Assembly (NCBI GenBank): GCA_964496705.1
Contig: CAZCBJ010000117.1
Coordinates: forward strand, 1-11,281
Source: CAZCBJ01 sp964496705
Lineage (GTDB): Bacteria; Chloroflexota; Anaerolineae; Anaerolineales; Anaerolineaceae
Length of the DNA stretch: 11,281 bases
Direction of reading: 5' to 3'
Below the pieces are notes generated by a model. That model had not been told where the DNA came from. It was given only the letters and a program-made list of their open reading frames with translations, and made no database searches. The translations under genes and the position numbers were made by a program. Shown one piece after another: positions 1 through 6,669 of the stretch (positions within the stretch are counted from its first letter, which is position 1; each line of letters starts with the position of its first letter).

Positions 1-344
1 TGGACCAGTACAGCCTGAACTACAGCGAGGCGGAACATGTGGAGCAGGTCATCCACAAGGCGGACGTGATCCTGGTTGAGCCGGTGGTGCAGCCGGATTA
101 CACCAAGGCGCGCGATGAGCGCTCGGGTCAAGCGGGCATGACCCCCGAAAATTACAAAATCACCCGTGAGCTGCTGGCGACCAAAGCCAAATCCGACGCA
201 ATCCTGCTGCATTCGCTGCCGCGCATGGATGAAATCCCGGCGGATGTGGACATCACCCGCTGGTCGCGCTACTGGCAGGAAGCCTTCAACGGGGTGGTGA
301 TGCGCATGGCCATCCTGGCGCTGGTGCTGGGCGCGATGGAATAG
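1..344 (+). CDS. Aspartate carbamoyltransferase-like protein, C-terminal part (5' end outside window)
   Basis: This is the C-terminal ~114 residues of a carbamoyltransferase; the frame is open from base 3 and the start lies left of the window. The segment HSLPRMDEIPADVD corresponds to the ATCase active-site loop HPLPRxDEI(A)xDVD. The ending YWQEAFNGVVMRMAILALVLG matches the ATCase terminal helix pattern (YFQQA.NG...R.ALLALVL). OTCases instead carry HCLP and a different tail. ATCases condense carbamoyl phosphate with aspartate (pyrimidine synthesis). Here the next gene is another carbamoyltransferase only 9 nt downstream, and carbamate kinase follows, so a catabolic role on a different carbamoyl acceptor is possible. 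The substrate-binding N-terminal half (STRTR loop) is not visible. One deviation is HSLP where ATCases normally have HPLP. The fold call is firm; biosynthetic versus catabolic role is open. Confidence 0.85.
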   Translation, partial: DQYSLNYSEAEHVEQVIHKADVILVEPVVQPDYTKARDERSGQAGMTPENYKITRELLATKAKSDAILLHSLPRMDEIPADVDITRWSRYWQEAFNGVVMRMAILALVLGAME

Positions 345-348
345 GAGG
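343..348 (+). promoter_or_regulatory. Ribosome binding site for the second carbamoyltransferase
   Basis: AGGAGG overlaps the TAG stop of the upstream gene and sits 5 nt before ATG 354. It fixes the start and indicates translation coupled to the upstream carbamoyltransferase. Confidence 0.8.
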
Positions 349-353
349 ACGAT

Positions 354-1334
354 ATGCAGACCTTTTTGCACGGACGCGACCTGATTGGGGATTTGGACTT
401 CAGCAAAGAGGAAGTGGAGACCGTTCTGGAGGTGGCTTTTGACCTCAAGCGCAAGCGCGCCTTGAACGAATCACAGGCGCTATTGCGCGACAAAACGCTG
501 GCAATGCTGTTCTTCTTCAGCAGCACGCGCACACGCGGCTCGTTTGAAGCGGGCATGGCCCAATTGGGCGGGCATGCCGCGTTCATCGAATCGCGCACAA
601 CCCAGATATCGCACGGCGACACCGCCAAAGAGATTGGAGAGATTCTCGGGCGATATTATGATGGTTTGGCGATTCGCCATGTCGAATGGGGCAAAGGCAA
701 CCAGTATATCAGCGAGGTGGCGCGCCATTCGCGCGTGCCGGTGCTCAATATGCAATGCGACATTTACCACCCTTTTCAGATATTGGCTGATCTGATGACC
801 ATCATCGAGAAAAAAGGGCGCGACCTGCGCCGTAAAAAGATGGTGGTTTCATGGGCTTATGCGGCTTCATATCAAAAACCGATGTCGGTGCCACAAAGCT
901 TGATTCTTCAAATGCCCCGCTTTGGGTTGGACGTGGTGCTGGCTCATCCACCGGAGTTCCGCCTGATGCCTGAGATCATGGATCAAGCCCGCGAACAGGC
1001 GCGCAAATACCACACCGGGTTTGAAGTGGTGGACGACATGGATGCCGCTTTCAGAGATGCGGATGTGATTTACGCCAAATCCTGGGGCGCCATGGTGCAT
1101 ACCCCAGACGAAAAGCAGGGTGCGGAAATCATCCATCAATATGAAAGCTGGATCACCGATGAACGGCGCATGAAGCTGGCTCATGAGGATGCCATTTATA
1201 TGCATCCGTTGCCCGCCGACCGAAACATCGAGGTGACCGATGGCGTGATCGATAGCGCCCAGTCGGTAGTCTACGATGAAGCTGAGAACCGGCTGCATGC
1301 CCAGAAGGCGGTCATGGCGCTGACGATGAGCTGA
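354..1334 (+). CDS. YgeW / N-acetylornithine carbamoyltransferase-like carbamoyltransferase
   Basis: A 326-residue carbamoyltransferase with both family domains. The carbamoyl-phosphate loop SSTRTR is at residues 56-61. The second ligand-binding segment NMQCDIYHPFQ is at 132-142. The stretch SYQKPMSVPQ (152-161) and YAKSW (240-244) resemble YgeW and N-acetylornithine carbamoyltransferases ('knotted' branch) more than classical OTCase. The C-terminal ENRLHAQKA (311-319) is OTC-like. The usual HCLP of OTC-type enzymes is HPLPADR (284-290), so the cysteine expected to contact the amino-acid substrate is missing and the substrate is probably not plain ornithine. E. coli YgeW is longer (about 396 residues, from memory). 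The gene follows an ATCase-like gene by 9 nt and precedes carbamate kinase, which points to phosphorolysis of a carbamoylated intermediate to carbamoyl phosphate. Plain argF or anabolic acetylornithine use is the alternative. Confidence 0.8.
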   Translation: MQTFLHGRDLIGDLDFSKEEVETVLEVAFDLKRKRALNESQALLRDKTLAMLFFFSSTRTRGSFEAGMAQLGGHAAFIESRTTQISHGDTAKEIGEILGRYYDGLAIRHVEWGKGNQYISEVARHSRVPVLNMQCDIYHPFQILADLMTIIEKKGRDLRRKKMVVSWAYAASYQKPMSVPQSLILQMPRFGLDVVLAHPPEFRLMPEIMDQAREQARKYHTGFEVVDDMDAAFRDADVIYAKSWGAMVHTPDEKQGAEIIHQYESWITDERRMKLAHEDAIYMHPLPADRNIEVTDGVIDSAQSVVYDEAENRLHAQKAVMALTMS

Positions 1335-1348
1335 TTTGTCAGACAATT
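1334..1348. promoter_or_regulatory. Palindromic operator candidate, GntR/FadR type (copy 1)
   Basis: TTGTCAGACAA (1336-1346) is a perfect inverted repeat around a single central base. It begins 2 nt after the TGA stop of the carbamoyltransferase and lies directly upstream of the arcC promoter candidate. It fits the TNGTNNNACNA pattern known for FadR-subfamily GntR regulators. The same 11 bases recur at 9895-9905, before another gene of the locus. No regulator gene is in the window, so the protein that binds is unknown. Confidence 0.5.
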
Positions 1349-1377
1349 TGCCGGAATTTGGTGGAATAAGGTAGAAT
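1348..1377 (+). promoter_or_regulatory. Candidate sigma-70-type promoter for arcC
   Basis: TTGCCG (1348-1353) and TAGAAT (1372-1377) are separated by 18 nt, with the palindromic operator candidate just upstream. The -10 box matches 5 of 6 consensus bases and the -35 box 4 of 6. The 77-nt gap after the carbamoyltransferase supports a separate start here, although read-through from upstream is possible. Confidence 0.4.
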
Positions 1378-1411
1378 CACCTGCAGGTTATCATCTTATC
1401 AGGAGAGTATT

Positions 1412-2371
1412 ATGGCAGACAAGAAAGTAGCAGTGGTGGCAATTGGTGGAAATTCGCTCATCCGTGACCCAAAGAAAGTGACGGTTGAGGATCAGTATCT
1501 TGCGGCGAAAGAGACCACTTATCACATCGCCGACATGATCGAGGCGGGTTGGGATGTTGCCATTGGGCATGGCAACGGTCCGCAGGTGGGTTTTATCCTG
1601 CGCCGCTCCGAGATTGCGCATCGTGTGGAAGGCATGCATGAGGTTCCGCTGGATGTTTGTGGGGCAGACAGCCAGGGCGCGATTGGGTATGCGCTGCAGC
1701 AGACACTGCAGAATGAACTCCGCCGGCGCGGTATCGAAAAGGCAGTTTGCACGGTGGTCACCCAGGTGTGTGTGGACCGCAACGACAAGGCATTCCAGAA
1801 TCCCACCAAGCCGATCGGTGGTTTTATGGATGAAGGCGAAGCCAAGCAGCGCGAGAAAGAACTGGGGTGGTCGGTGGTGGAGGATTCGGGCCGTGGTTGG
1901 CGGCGTGTGGTGGCTTCCCCGATCCCGGTCGAGGTGGTTGAGCTGGAATCAGTCCAGGATTTGATTGCAGCCGGCGCCACCGTCATCACAGTCGGCGGTG
2001 GCGGTATCCCGGTCATTCGCAATACAGAGGGCGATCTGGAAGGAATTGCGGCGGTGATCGATAAGGATTTCGCCTCCAGCTTGCTGGCGCGCGAGATCAA
2101 CGCCGATCTGTTCATCATCTCCACCGCGGTTGAAAAGGTGGCGATTAACTTCGGCAAGCCAGACCAGAAGTGGCTGGACCGCATCACATTGTCGGAGGCC
2201 AAGAAATACCTGTCTGAGGGCACTCATTTCGCCAAGGGTTCCATGGCGCCCAAGATTCAAGCGATCATCTGGTTCCTGGAATCCGGCGGCAAGCAGGCCT
2301 TGGTCACCGACCCTCAACACATCGGCGCGGCTCTACGCGGTGAGACGGGCACCTGGATCGTTCACGATTAA
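1412..2371 (+). CDS. arcC: Carbamate kinase
   Basis: Cytosolic amino-acid-kinase-fold enzyme that converts carbamoyl phosphate plus ADP into carbamate (hence ammonia and CO2) and ATP. Its 319 residues are the normal length. Family motifs visible: IGGNSL at 11-16, GHGNGPQVG at 52-60, GADSQGAIGY at 74-83, NPTKPIG at 130-136 with the conserved catalytic-type Lys133, GGGGIPV at 195-201, AVIDKD at 214-219 and SMAPK at 267-271. The start is fixed by AGGAG at 1401-1405, about 6 nt before the ATG. It follows two carbamoyltransferases and has its own promoter candidate and terminator. In arginine deiminase and purine/ureide fermentation pathways this enzyme makes the ATP, which is the likely job here. 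No arginine deiminase is visible, so the carbamoyl phosphate probably comes from the YgeW-like or ATCase-like enzyme. Confidence 0.95.
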   Translation: MADKKVAVVAIGGNSLIRDPKKVTVEDQYLAAKETTYHIADMIEAGWDVAIGHGNGPQVGFILRRSEIAHRVEGMHEVPLDVCGADSQGAIGYALQQTLQNELRRRGIEKAVCTVVTQVCVDRNDKAFQNPTKPIGGFMDEGEAKQREKELGWSVVEDSGRGWRRVVASPIPVEVVELESVQDLIAAGATVITVGGGGIPVIRNTEGDLEGIAAVIDKDFASSLLAREINADLFIISTAVEKVAINFGKPDQKWLDRITLSEAKKYLSEGTHFAKGSMAPKIQAIIWFLESGGKQALVTDPQHIGAALRGETGTWIVHD

Positions 2372-2393
2372 CATTTTCTACAAATGACCTTCC

Positions 2394-2434
2394 ACTTCCC
2401 GCAGGTGTTCAGCCTGCGGGAAGTTGGGTTTTGG
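2394..2434 (+). terminator. Rho-independent terminator after arcC
   Basis: A perfect 12-bp stem (ACTTCCCGCAGG at 2394-2405 against CCTGCGGGAAGT at 2413-2424) with a 7-nt loop lies 23 nt after the arcC stop. The following tract TGGGTTTTGG is T-rich but not a clean T run. It should end the carbamoyltransferase-arcC transcript and separate it from the transporter operon. Confidence 0.75.
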
Positions 2435-2472
2435 CGATTTGTTACATTAAAAATTTCTTCTTCCCTGCACAA

Positions 2473-2503
2473 TTCGCTTTTTTCCGGTGTAAAATAGTAT
2501 AGA
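2473..2503 (+). promoter_or_regulatory. Weak promoter candidate for the BMP transporter operon
   Basis: An AT-rich patch after the arcC terminator contains overlapping -10-like boxes: TAAAAT (2490-2495), TAGTAT (2495-2500) and TATAGA (2498-2503). A poor -35-like TTCGCT (2473-2478) lies 16 nt before TAGTAT. The position between a terminator and a new operon is right, but the exact boxes are uncertain. It would leave a leader of about 145 nt. I recognise no riboswitch in that leader. Confidence 0.3.
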
Positions 2504-2564
2504 CTTTCGCTTATCGGTACGCATAATTCTCGGTTCCATTTCTTCAGGATTTTCATCTCTGCTT

Positions 2565-2576
2565 GAAAGGAGGTGA
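2565..2576 (+). promoter_or_regulatory. Perfect Shine-Dalgarno-like sequence without a start codon at the right distance
   Basis: GAAAGGAGGTGA is complementary to the whole 3' tail of 16S rRNA, yet no ATG, GTG or TTG lies 5-9 nt beyond AGGAGG. The GTG inside the motif (2573) is too close and the next ATG (2597) is 23 nt away. The real SD of the lipoprotein gene is AGGAGG at 2639-2644. Possible roles are a ribosome standby site, a remnant of a leader peptide, or chance. Confidence 0.4.
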
Positions 2577-2651
2577 ACGGCGGTCAGTTTTCCTGTATGT
2601 GTGTAACCCCCGCATCTTACTCAATCGCTAATTTTCTCAGGAGGAGTCTCT

Positions 2652-3839
2652 ATGAAATCCAAGTTGTTGCGCAGCCTGGCAGTGGTGCTGATTCTGTCCT
2701 TTGTGTTATCAGCCTGCGGCCCGGAAAAGGTTGGCAGCTTCGAAATTCCGGCTGTCGATAAGAACAAGTTCAACGTCGCCATGGTGTTGATCGGCCCGCA
2801 TAACGACGGCGGCTGGTCTCAGGCGCATTATGAAGGCCTGGTGTACATCAAGGACAATGTTCCCAATGTGAATATTGCCTATATCGAAAATGTTCCTGAA
2901 GGCGCTGATTCCGAACAGGTGTTCCGCGCTCTTTCGCGCAAGGGCTTCAATCTGATCTTTGGCACCTCGTTCGGCTTCATGGATCCGATGGAAACGGTGG
3001 CCAAGGAATTCCCGGACACGGTCTACATCCACATTTCGGGCTATAAATCCAACGAAACCAACTTCGGCAACCTGTTTGGCGGCATGGAAACGATGAAATA
3101 CCTGGCCGGTATGCTGGGCGGTGCGCGCGCCAAGATGGACGGCAATCCCAAGCTGGGCTACATGGCCACTTTCCCCATACCGGAAGTATTGCGCCTGGGC
3201 AACGCCATCGCGCTGGGCATGCGGCGCACCTGCCCGGAATGCACCATGGATGTGCGTTGGATCAATACCTGGCATGACCCAGTGATTGAAAAAGAAGCTG
3301 CCGCGTCCCTGTTCGATGCTGGCGCGCAGGTGGTCTACACCGGTGCGGATACGCCGGCTGTGGCGGATGTTGCCACCGATAAGGGCAAATGGGGTGTGAC
3401 CTATGACTGGGCTGGTTCCTGCAAGGCGGCAGGCTGCTTGACCGCCCCATATTGGAAATGGGGCCCGGTGTACGCCAAAATCACCGAAGGCGTGATCAAC
3501 AAGACTTACAAGCCCGGCTGGGATTATTTCGATGCCGATACCGGTGCGCTGGGTCTGTTTGGCTTCATGGCAGGCGAAACGTTGACCAAGGGTTTGGCTG
3601 ATCTGCCGCCCGAGGTGATCAATGAGGTGAAAGACCTGGTGGCCAAAGCATTGACCGGCCAGTTCGACCGGTTTGACGTCTTTGCTGGCCCGATTTACGA
3701 CAATGCTGGCAACCTGATCGTGCCTGAAGGACAGCAGCTTTCGCAGTTGGACCTCGATCAGTTCCCGGAGATGGGCTCGGGCTGCACGTTCTGCATGAAG
3801 TGGTGGGCAGAGGGTGTCACCGCAGAATTGCCTGAATAA
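2652..3839 (+). CDS. BMP/PnrA-family substrate-binding lipoprotein of an ABC importer
   Basis: Extracytoplasmic lipoprotein that captures the substrate, probably a nucleoside or purine-type compound, for the importer encoded downstream. Residues 1-22 form a lipoprotein signal peptide: KSK charge, hydrophobic core, and lipobox LSAC with the lipidated Cys22. The mature part shows the BMP-family pattern: GPHNDGGWSQAHYEG near 48-62, ENVPEGAD at 79-86, FGTSFGFMDPM at 103-113, and FPIPEVLRLGNA at 174-185. It belongs to the 'GDGGW...FPIPEV' branch that I associate from memory with purine-utilisation loci. Length 395 is ordinary. The start is set by AGGAGGAG at 2639-2646, 5 nt before the ATG. An oddity is six mature cysteines in three close pairs (194/197, 257/262, 378/381). 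It heads the transporter operon and is separated from the ATPase by a strong hairpin. The substrate is not proven. Confidence 0.9.
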   Translation: MKSKLLRSLAVVLILSFVLSACGPEKVGSFEIPAVDKNKFNVAMVLIGPHNDGGWSQAHYEGLVYIKDNVPNVNIAYIENVPEGADSEQVFRALSRKGFNLIFGTSFGFMDPMETVAKEFPDTVYIHISGYKSNETNFGNLFGGMETMKYLAGMLGGARAKMDGNPKLGYMATFPIPEVLRLGNAIALGMRRTCPECTMDVRWINTWHDPVIEKEAAASLFDAGAQVVYTGADTPAVADVATDKGKWGVTYDWAGSCKAAGCLTAPYWKWGPVYAKITEGVINKTYKPGWDYFDADTGALGLFGFMAGETLTKGLADLPPEVINEVKDLVAKALTGQFDRFDVFAGPIYDNAGNLIVPEGQQLSQLDLDQFPEMGSGCTFCMKWWAEGVTAELPE

Positions 3840-3891
3840 GGTCGCTGGTACTTTCACTCACTTTACCATACCATAACGAAACAACCTTTCA

Positions 3892-3930
3892 ACGTGCTTT
3901 TCCGGCAGCAGGTTTGCCGGAAAAGCACGT
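3892..3930 (+). other. Strong intercistronic hairpin between lipoprotein and ATPase genes
   Basis: A perfect 16-bp stem (ACGTGCTTTTCCGGCA at 3892-3907 against TGCCGGAAAAGCACGT at 3915-3930) encloses the 7-nt loop GCAGGTT. No T run follows, so it is not a full intrinsic terminator. In binding-protein transporter operons such a hairpin typically protects the upstream mRNA or lowers downstream expression, giving more binding protein than ATPase/permease. Leaky termination is the other reading. Confidence 0.75.
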
Positions 3931-3966
3931 GAAAATTTATCTGCGCAGTTATTATCATGAGGTTGG

Positions 3967-5508
3967 ATGGATTCACCACCGATAAATAATGTCCCCATTG
4001 TGGTTAGCATGCACGGGATTATCAAGCGTTTCCCGGGTGTGCTGGCCAATGACCATGTGGATTTTGAATTGCGCCGGGGTGAAATTCATGCCTTGCTGGG
4101 GGAAAATGGTGCTGGAAAAAGCACCTTAATGAATATATTAGCCGGTCTATATCATCCAGATGGTGGCAGCATTCGGGTGCGCGGAAAGCCTGTAAAATTT
4201 AATTCGCCGCGCGATGCCATCCAGGCCGGAATTGGCATGATCCACCAACATTTCATGCTGGTGCCGTCGCAGACGGTGACGGAGAACGTGTTGCTCGGTC
4301 TGGGCGATCCGCGTTTTTTTCTGCGTCTAAACGAGTATGACCAGCGCATAGCCGAAATGGGTGCAGGTTTTGGGCTGCATGTGGATCCCGCGGCGAGGAT
4401 CTGGCAGCTTTCGGTGGGCGAGCAGCAGCGGGTCGAAATCCTCAAGATGCTCTACCGCGGCGCGGAGGTTCTGATCATGGATGAACCCACGGCTGTGCTG
4501 GCGCCATCCGAAATCGAGGAGCTCTTCAAAGTGCTGCGCACCATGGTGGCTTCGGGGAAATCGATCATCTTTATCAGTCATAAATTGAATGAAATCATGG
4601 GTATTGCCGATCGGGTGACCGTCCTGCGGCGCGGAAAAGTGACTTTTGCGGGTGTTGCGGTTAGGGAAACCACCCGCGCGGATCTGGCGCGCATGATGGT
4701 GGGGCGTGATGTGGTGTTCAGTATGGAAAAAGAGTGTTGCACGCCGGGCGAGACCATGTTGCAAATTGATGAGCTTTGGGCTGAAAGCGATAAAGGCCTG
4801 CCGGCGCTGCGCGGGGTGTCCTTGAACGTGTGCGCAGGAGAGATTGTGGGGCTGGCGGGTGTGGCAGGCAACGGACAGAGCGAGCTGGCTGAAGTGATCA
4901 CCGGTTTGCGCAAAGCCCTTCGCGGGCGGGTGTTTGTGCAGGGCAAGGACATCACCAACCAGCCGGTGCAGAACGGCATCCGTTCAGGGGTATCGCACAT
5001 TCCAGAAGACCGCACGCATGTCGGCACCGCGCCCAACTTGAGCGTGACCGACAACATGATCATGAAAAACTACCGCCAGGCGCCGATTGCCAACGGGTGG
5101 ATGATCAACAACACCGCCGCCGAGCGCTATGCGGGTGAATTGAAACAGGCTTACGATATCGTTGTGCCTTCCACCCAGACTCCCGTGCGGCTGCTTTCGG
5201 GCGGTAATCTGCAGCGAGTGATCCTGGCGCGCGAGATCTCCAGCCATCCGGCAGTGATGGTGGCGGTTCAGCCTACCCGCGGGCTGGATGTTGGCGCGAT
5301 TGAAGGGGTTCATCGTCTACTGCTGGCGCAGCGTTCAGCCGGGGCAGCGGTTTTGTTGATCTCCGAGGAATTGGAAGAATTGTTTTCGCTCAGCGACCGG
5401 GTGTACGTGATTTACAGCGGGGAGATTATGGGTGAAGTGATAGACAACAACCTTGAGCAGATTGGACTGATGATGACGGGAACGCGCCTGGAGCAAATCA
5501 AACCATGA
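3967..5508 (+). CDS. BMP-type ABC importer ATP-binding protein (two fused ATPase domains)
   Basis: Cytosolic ATPase that powers the importer; 513 residues with two ABC domains, as in the NupO/YufO and sugar-importer (RbsA) families. Domain 1: Walker A GENGAGKST at 45-53, signature LSVGEQQR at 148-155, Walker B VLIMDEPT at 168-175, switch histidine 205. Domain 2: degenerate Walker A-like GVAGNGQS at 298-305, family motif PEDR at 346-349, signature LSGGNLQR at 410-417, and VAVQPTRGLD in which Gln435 replaces the catalytic glutamate. That asymmetry is normal for this family: domain 1 hydrolyses ATP and domain 2 is a degenerate partner. GAGG at 3959-3962 lies 4 nt before the ATG. It is followed by the two permeases. 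The fold and role are secure; the transported compound is inferred from the BMP-type partners. Confidence 0.95.
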   Translation: MDSPPINNVPIVVSMHGIIKRFPGVLANDHVDFELRRGEIHALLGENGAGKSTLMNILAGLYHPDGGSIRVRGKPVKFNSPRDAIQAGIGMIHQHFMLVPSQTVTENVLLGLGDPRFFLRLNEYDQRIAEMGAGFGLHVDPAARIWQLSVGEQQRVEILKMLYRGAEVLIMDEPTAVLAPSEIEELFKVLRTMVASGKSIIFISHKLNEIMGIADRVTVLRRGKVTFAGVAVRETTRADLARMMVGRDVVFSMEKECCTPGETMLQIDELWAESDKGLPALRGVSLNVCAGEIVGLAGVAGNGQSELAEVITGLRKALRGRVFVQGKDITNQPVQNGIRSGVSHIPEDRTHVGTAPNLSVTDNMIMKNYRQAPIANGWMINNTAAERYAGELKQAYDIVVPSTQTPVRLLSGGNLQRVILAREISSHPAVMVAVQPTRGLDVGAIEGVHRLLLAQRSAGAAVLLISEELEELFSLSDRVYVIYSGEIMGEVIDNNLEQIGLMMTGTRLEQIKP

Positions 5509-5551
5509 GATCCACGAGCCCCACCATCCAGACCAGCAGGAGCATCCGGGC

Positions 5552-6667
5552 GTGGTAGACGAACCCAAACCCAGATTCCGTTTTCCTTATGAGATCCGCG
5601 TTGAGCAGCGCTTGCGGGATGTGCCGCGCTGGTATCCTCCATTGGTGTCGCTGGGCGCAATTATTTTCTCTCTGTTAATTGGGGCAATTATCATCGCGAT
5701 CGCCGGAGGAAATCCGATACGATCCTATGCCCATATCGCCGGCGCATCTTTTGGCAGTCTGGGCGTCTTTTCGGACACAATGGTCAAGGCGATCCCGCTG
5801 ATGTTGGTGGGATTGGCCTGTTCGCTGGCATTTCGCATGAAGTTATGGAATATTGGCGCGGAGGGACAATTTTTTGTCGGCGCACTGGGGGCCAGCACGG
5901 TGGTTCTGGCGCCGATCCTTCCAGAAACCGCTCCGCGCTGGATTTTCATCCTGTTAATGATCATTTTTGGCATGGCATACGGGGCGCTGTGGGGATTTAT
6001 CCCGGGCTATTTGAAAGCCAAATTCAATGTGAATGAGATCATCTCAACCCTGATGCTAAACTATATCGCCATTTCGTTGAATAATTTTTTTATCTATCGC
6101 GTCTGGTCTGAAGGCGGCTTTCAAATGTCAAAGGTCTTTCCGGACAACGCCTGGCTGCCGCGCTTGACTGACCTGGGCATCCCGCTGACCCGCGGCCTGA
6201 CCACCCATCTGGGATTGGTGTTTGCTTTGGTCATGGCAGTCATCGTTTGGTTGATCCTTTACCGCAGCCGGTGGGGCTATGAAATCCGACTGACCGGTGA
6301 CAACCCGCGCGCCGCGCAGTATGCGGGCATCTCCATTTCCCGCAACACTGTGCTGGTAATGGTTTTATCCGGCGCTATTGCCGGACTGGCGGGTATGTCC
6401 GAGATCAGCGGTGTCGTCCATCGCCTGCAAGGCTCGATCTCACCGGGGTATGGGTTCACCGGGATCATCGTAGCCTGGTTGGCCAAGTTGAATCCGTTTT
6501 TGGTGGTGGTGGCATCGATCCTGTTCGGTGCGTTGATCCTGGCCGGACGCGAAATTCAGCCGCAGGGCATTCCAAAAATGATTCAAGGGGTGATCCTGGT
6601 CAGCCTGATCGCCAGTGATTTCCTATTGCGTTACCAGGTGCGCATCGTGCGCCGCGAGGAGGCTTGA
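5552..6667 (+). CDS. BMP-type ABC importer permease subunit 1
   Basis: Inner-membrane permease (371 residues) of the branched-chain/BMP permease family, resembling BmpB/NupP/YufP. A charged cytosolic N-terminus of about 28 residues precedes the first hydrophobic segment (about residues 30-50), and several further membrane spans follow. Family landmarks visible are LWNIGAEGQFFVGALGA, NVNEIISTLMLNYIA and GDNPRAAQYAGI, a loop likely to contact the ATPase. The start is GTG 5552, with AGGAG at 5538-5542 nine nt upstream. I found no ATG, GTG or TTG further upstream in this frame after the ATPase stop. An out-of-frame ATG overlaps that stop (ATGA at 5505) and opens only 17 codons. The gene pairs with the next permease to form the transmembrane channel. 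Confidence 0.92.
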   Translation: MVDEPKPRFRFPYEIRVEQRLRDVPRWYPPLVSLGAIIFSLLIGAIIIAIAGGNPIRSYAHIAGASFGSLGVFSDTMVKAIPLMLVGLACSLAFRMKLWNIGAEGQFFVGALGASTVVLAPILPETAPRWIFILLMIIFGMAYGALWGFIPGYLKAKFNVNEIISTLMLNYIAISLNNFFIYRVWSEGGFQMSKVFPDNAWLPRLTDLGIPLTRGLTTHLGLVFALVMAVIVWLILYRSRWGYEIRLTGDNPRAAQYAGISISRNTVLVMVLSGAIAGLAGMSEISGVVHRLQGSISPGYGFTGIIVAWLAKLNPFLVVVASILFGALILAGREIQPQGIPKMIQGVILVSLIASDFLLRYQVRIVRREEA

Positions 6668-6669
6668 GC

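Noticed and set aside
2368..2556. A 62-codon minus-strand frame in the arcC to transporter gap
   Set aside because: It runs through the terminator hairpin, lacks a good ribosome site and resembles no family I know.
2709..3857. A 382-codon open frame on the minus strand opposite the BMP lipoprotein gene
   Set aside because: It mirrors the codon bias of the plus-strand gene, has no recognisable domain, and the plus-strand protein is a clear family member.
3846..3867. TGGTA ... TACCA inverted repeat after the BMP lipoprotein gene as an operator
   Set aside because: Arms are only 5 bp with a 12-nt gap, and it does not match the TTGTCAGACAA sites.
4858..5300. Second ATPase domain as a decayed or pseudogene domain
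   Set aside because: Degenerate Walker A (GNGQS) and Gln in place of Glu are normal for this two-domain importer family; the signature LSGGNLQR is intact.
6664..6669. TTG 6664 as start of permease 2
   Set aside because: It lies 1 nt after AGGAGG; ATG 6670 has ideal 7-nt spacing.
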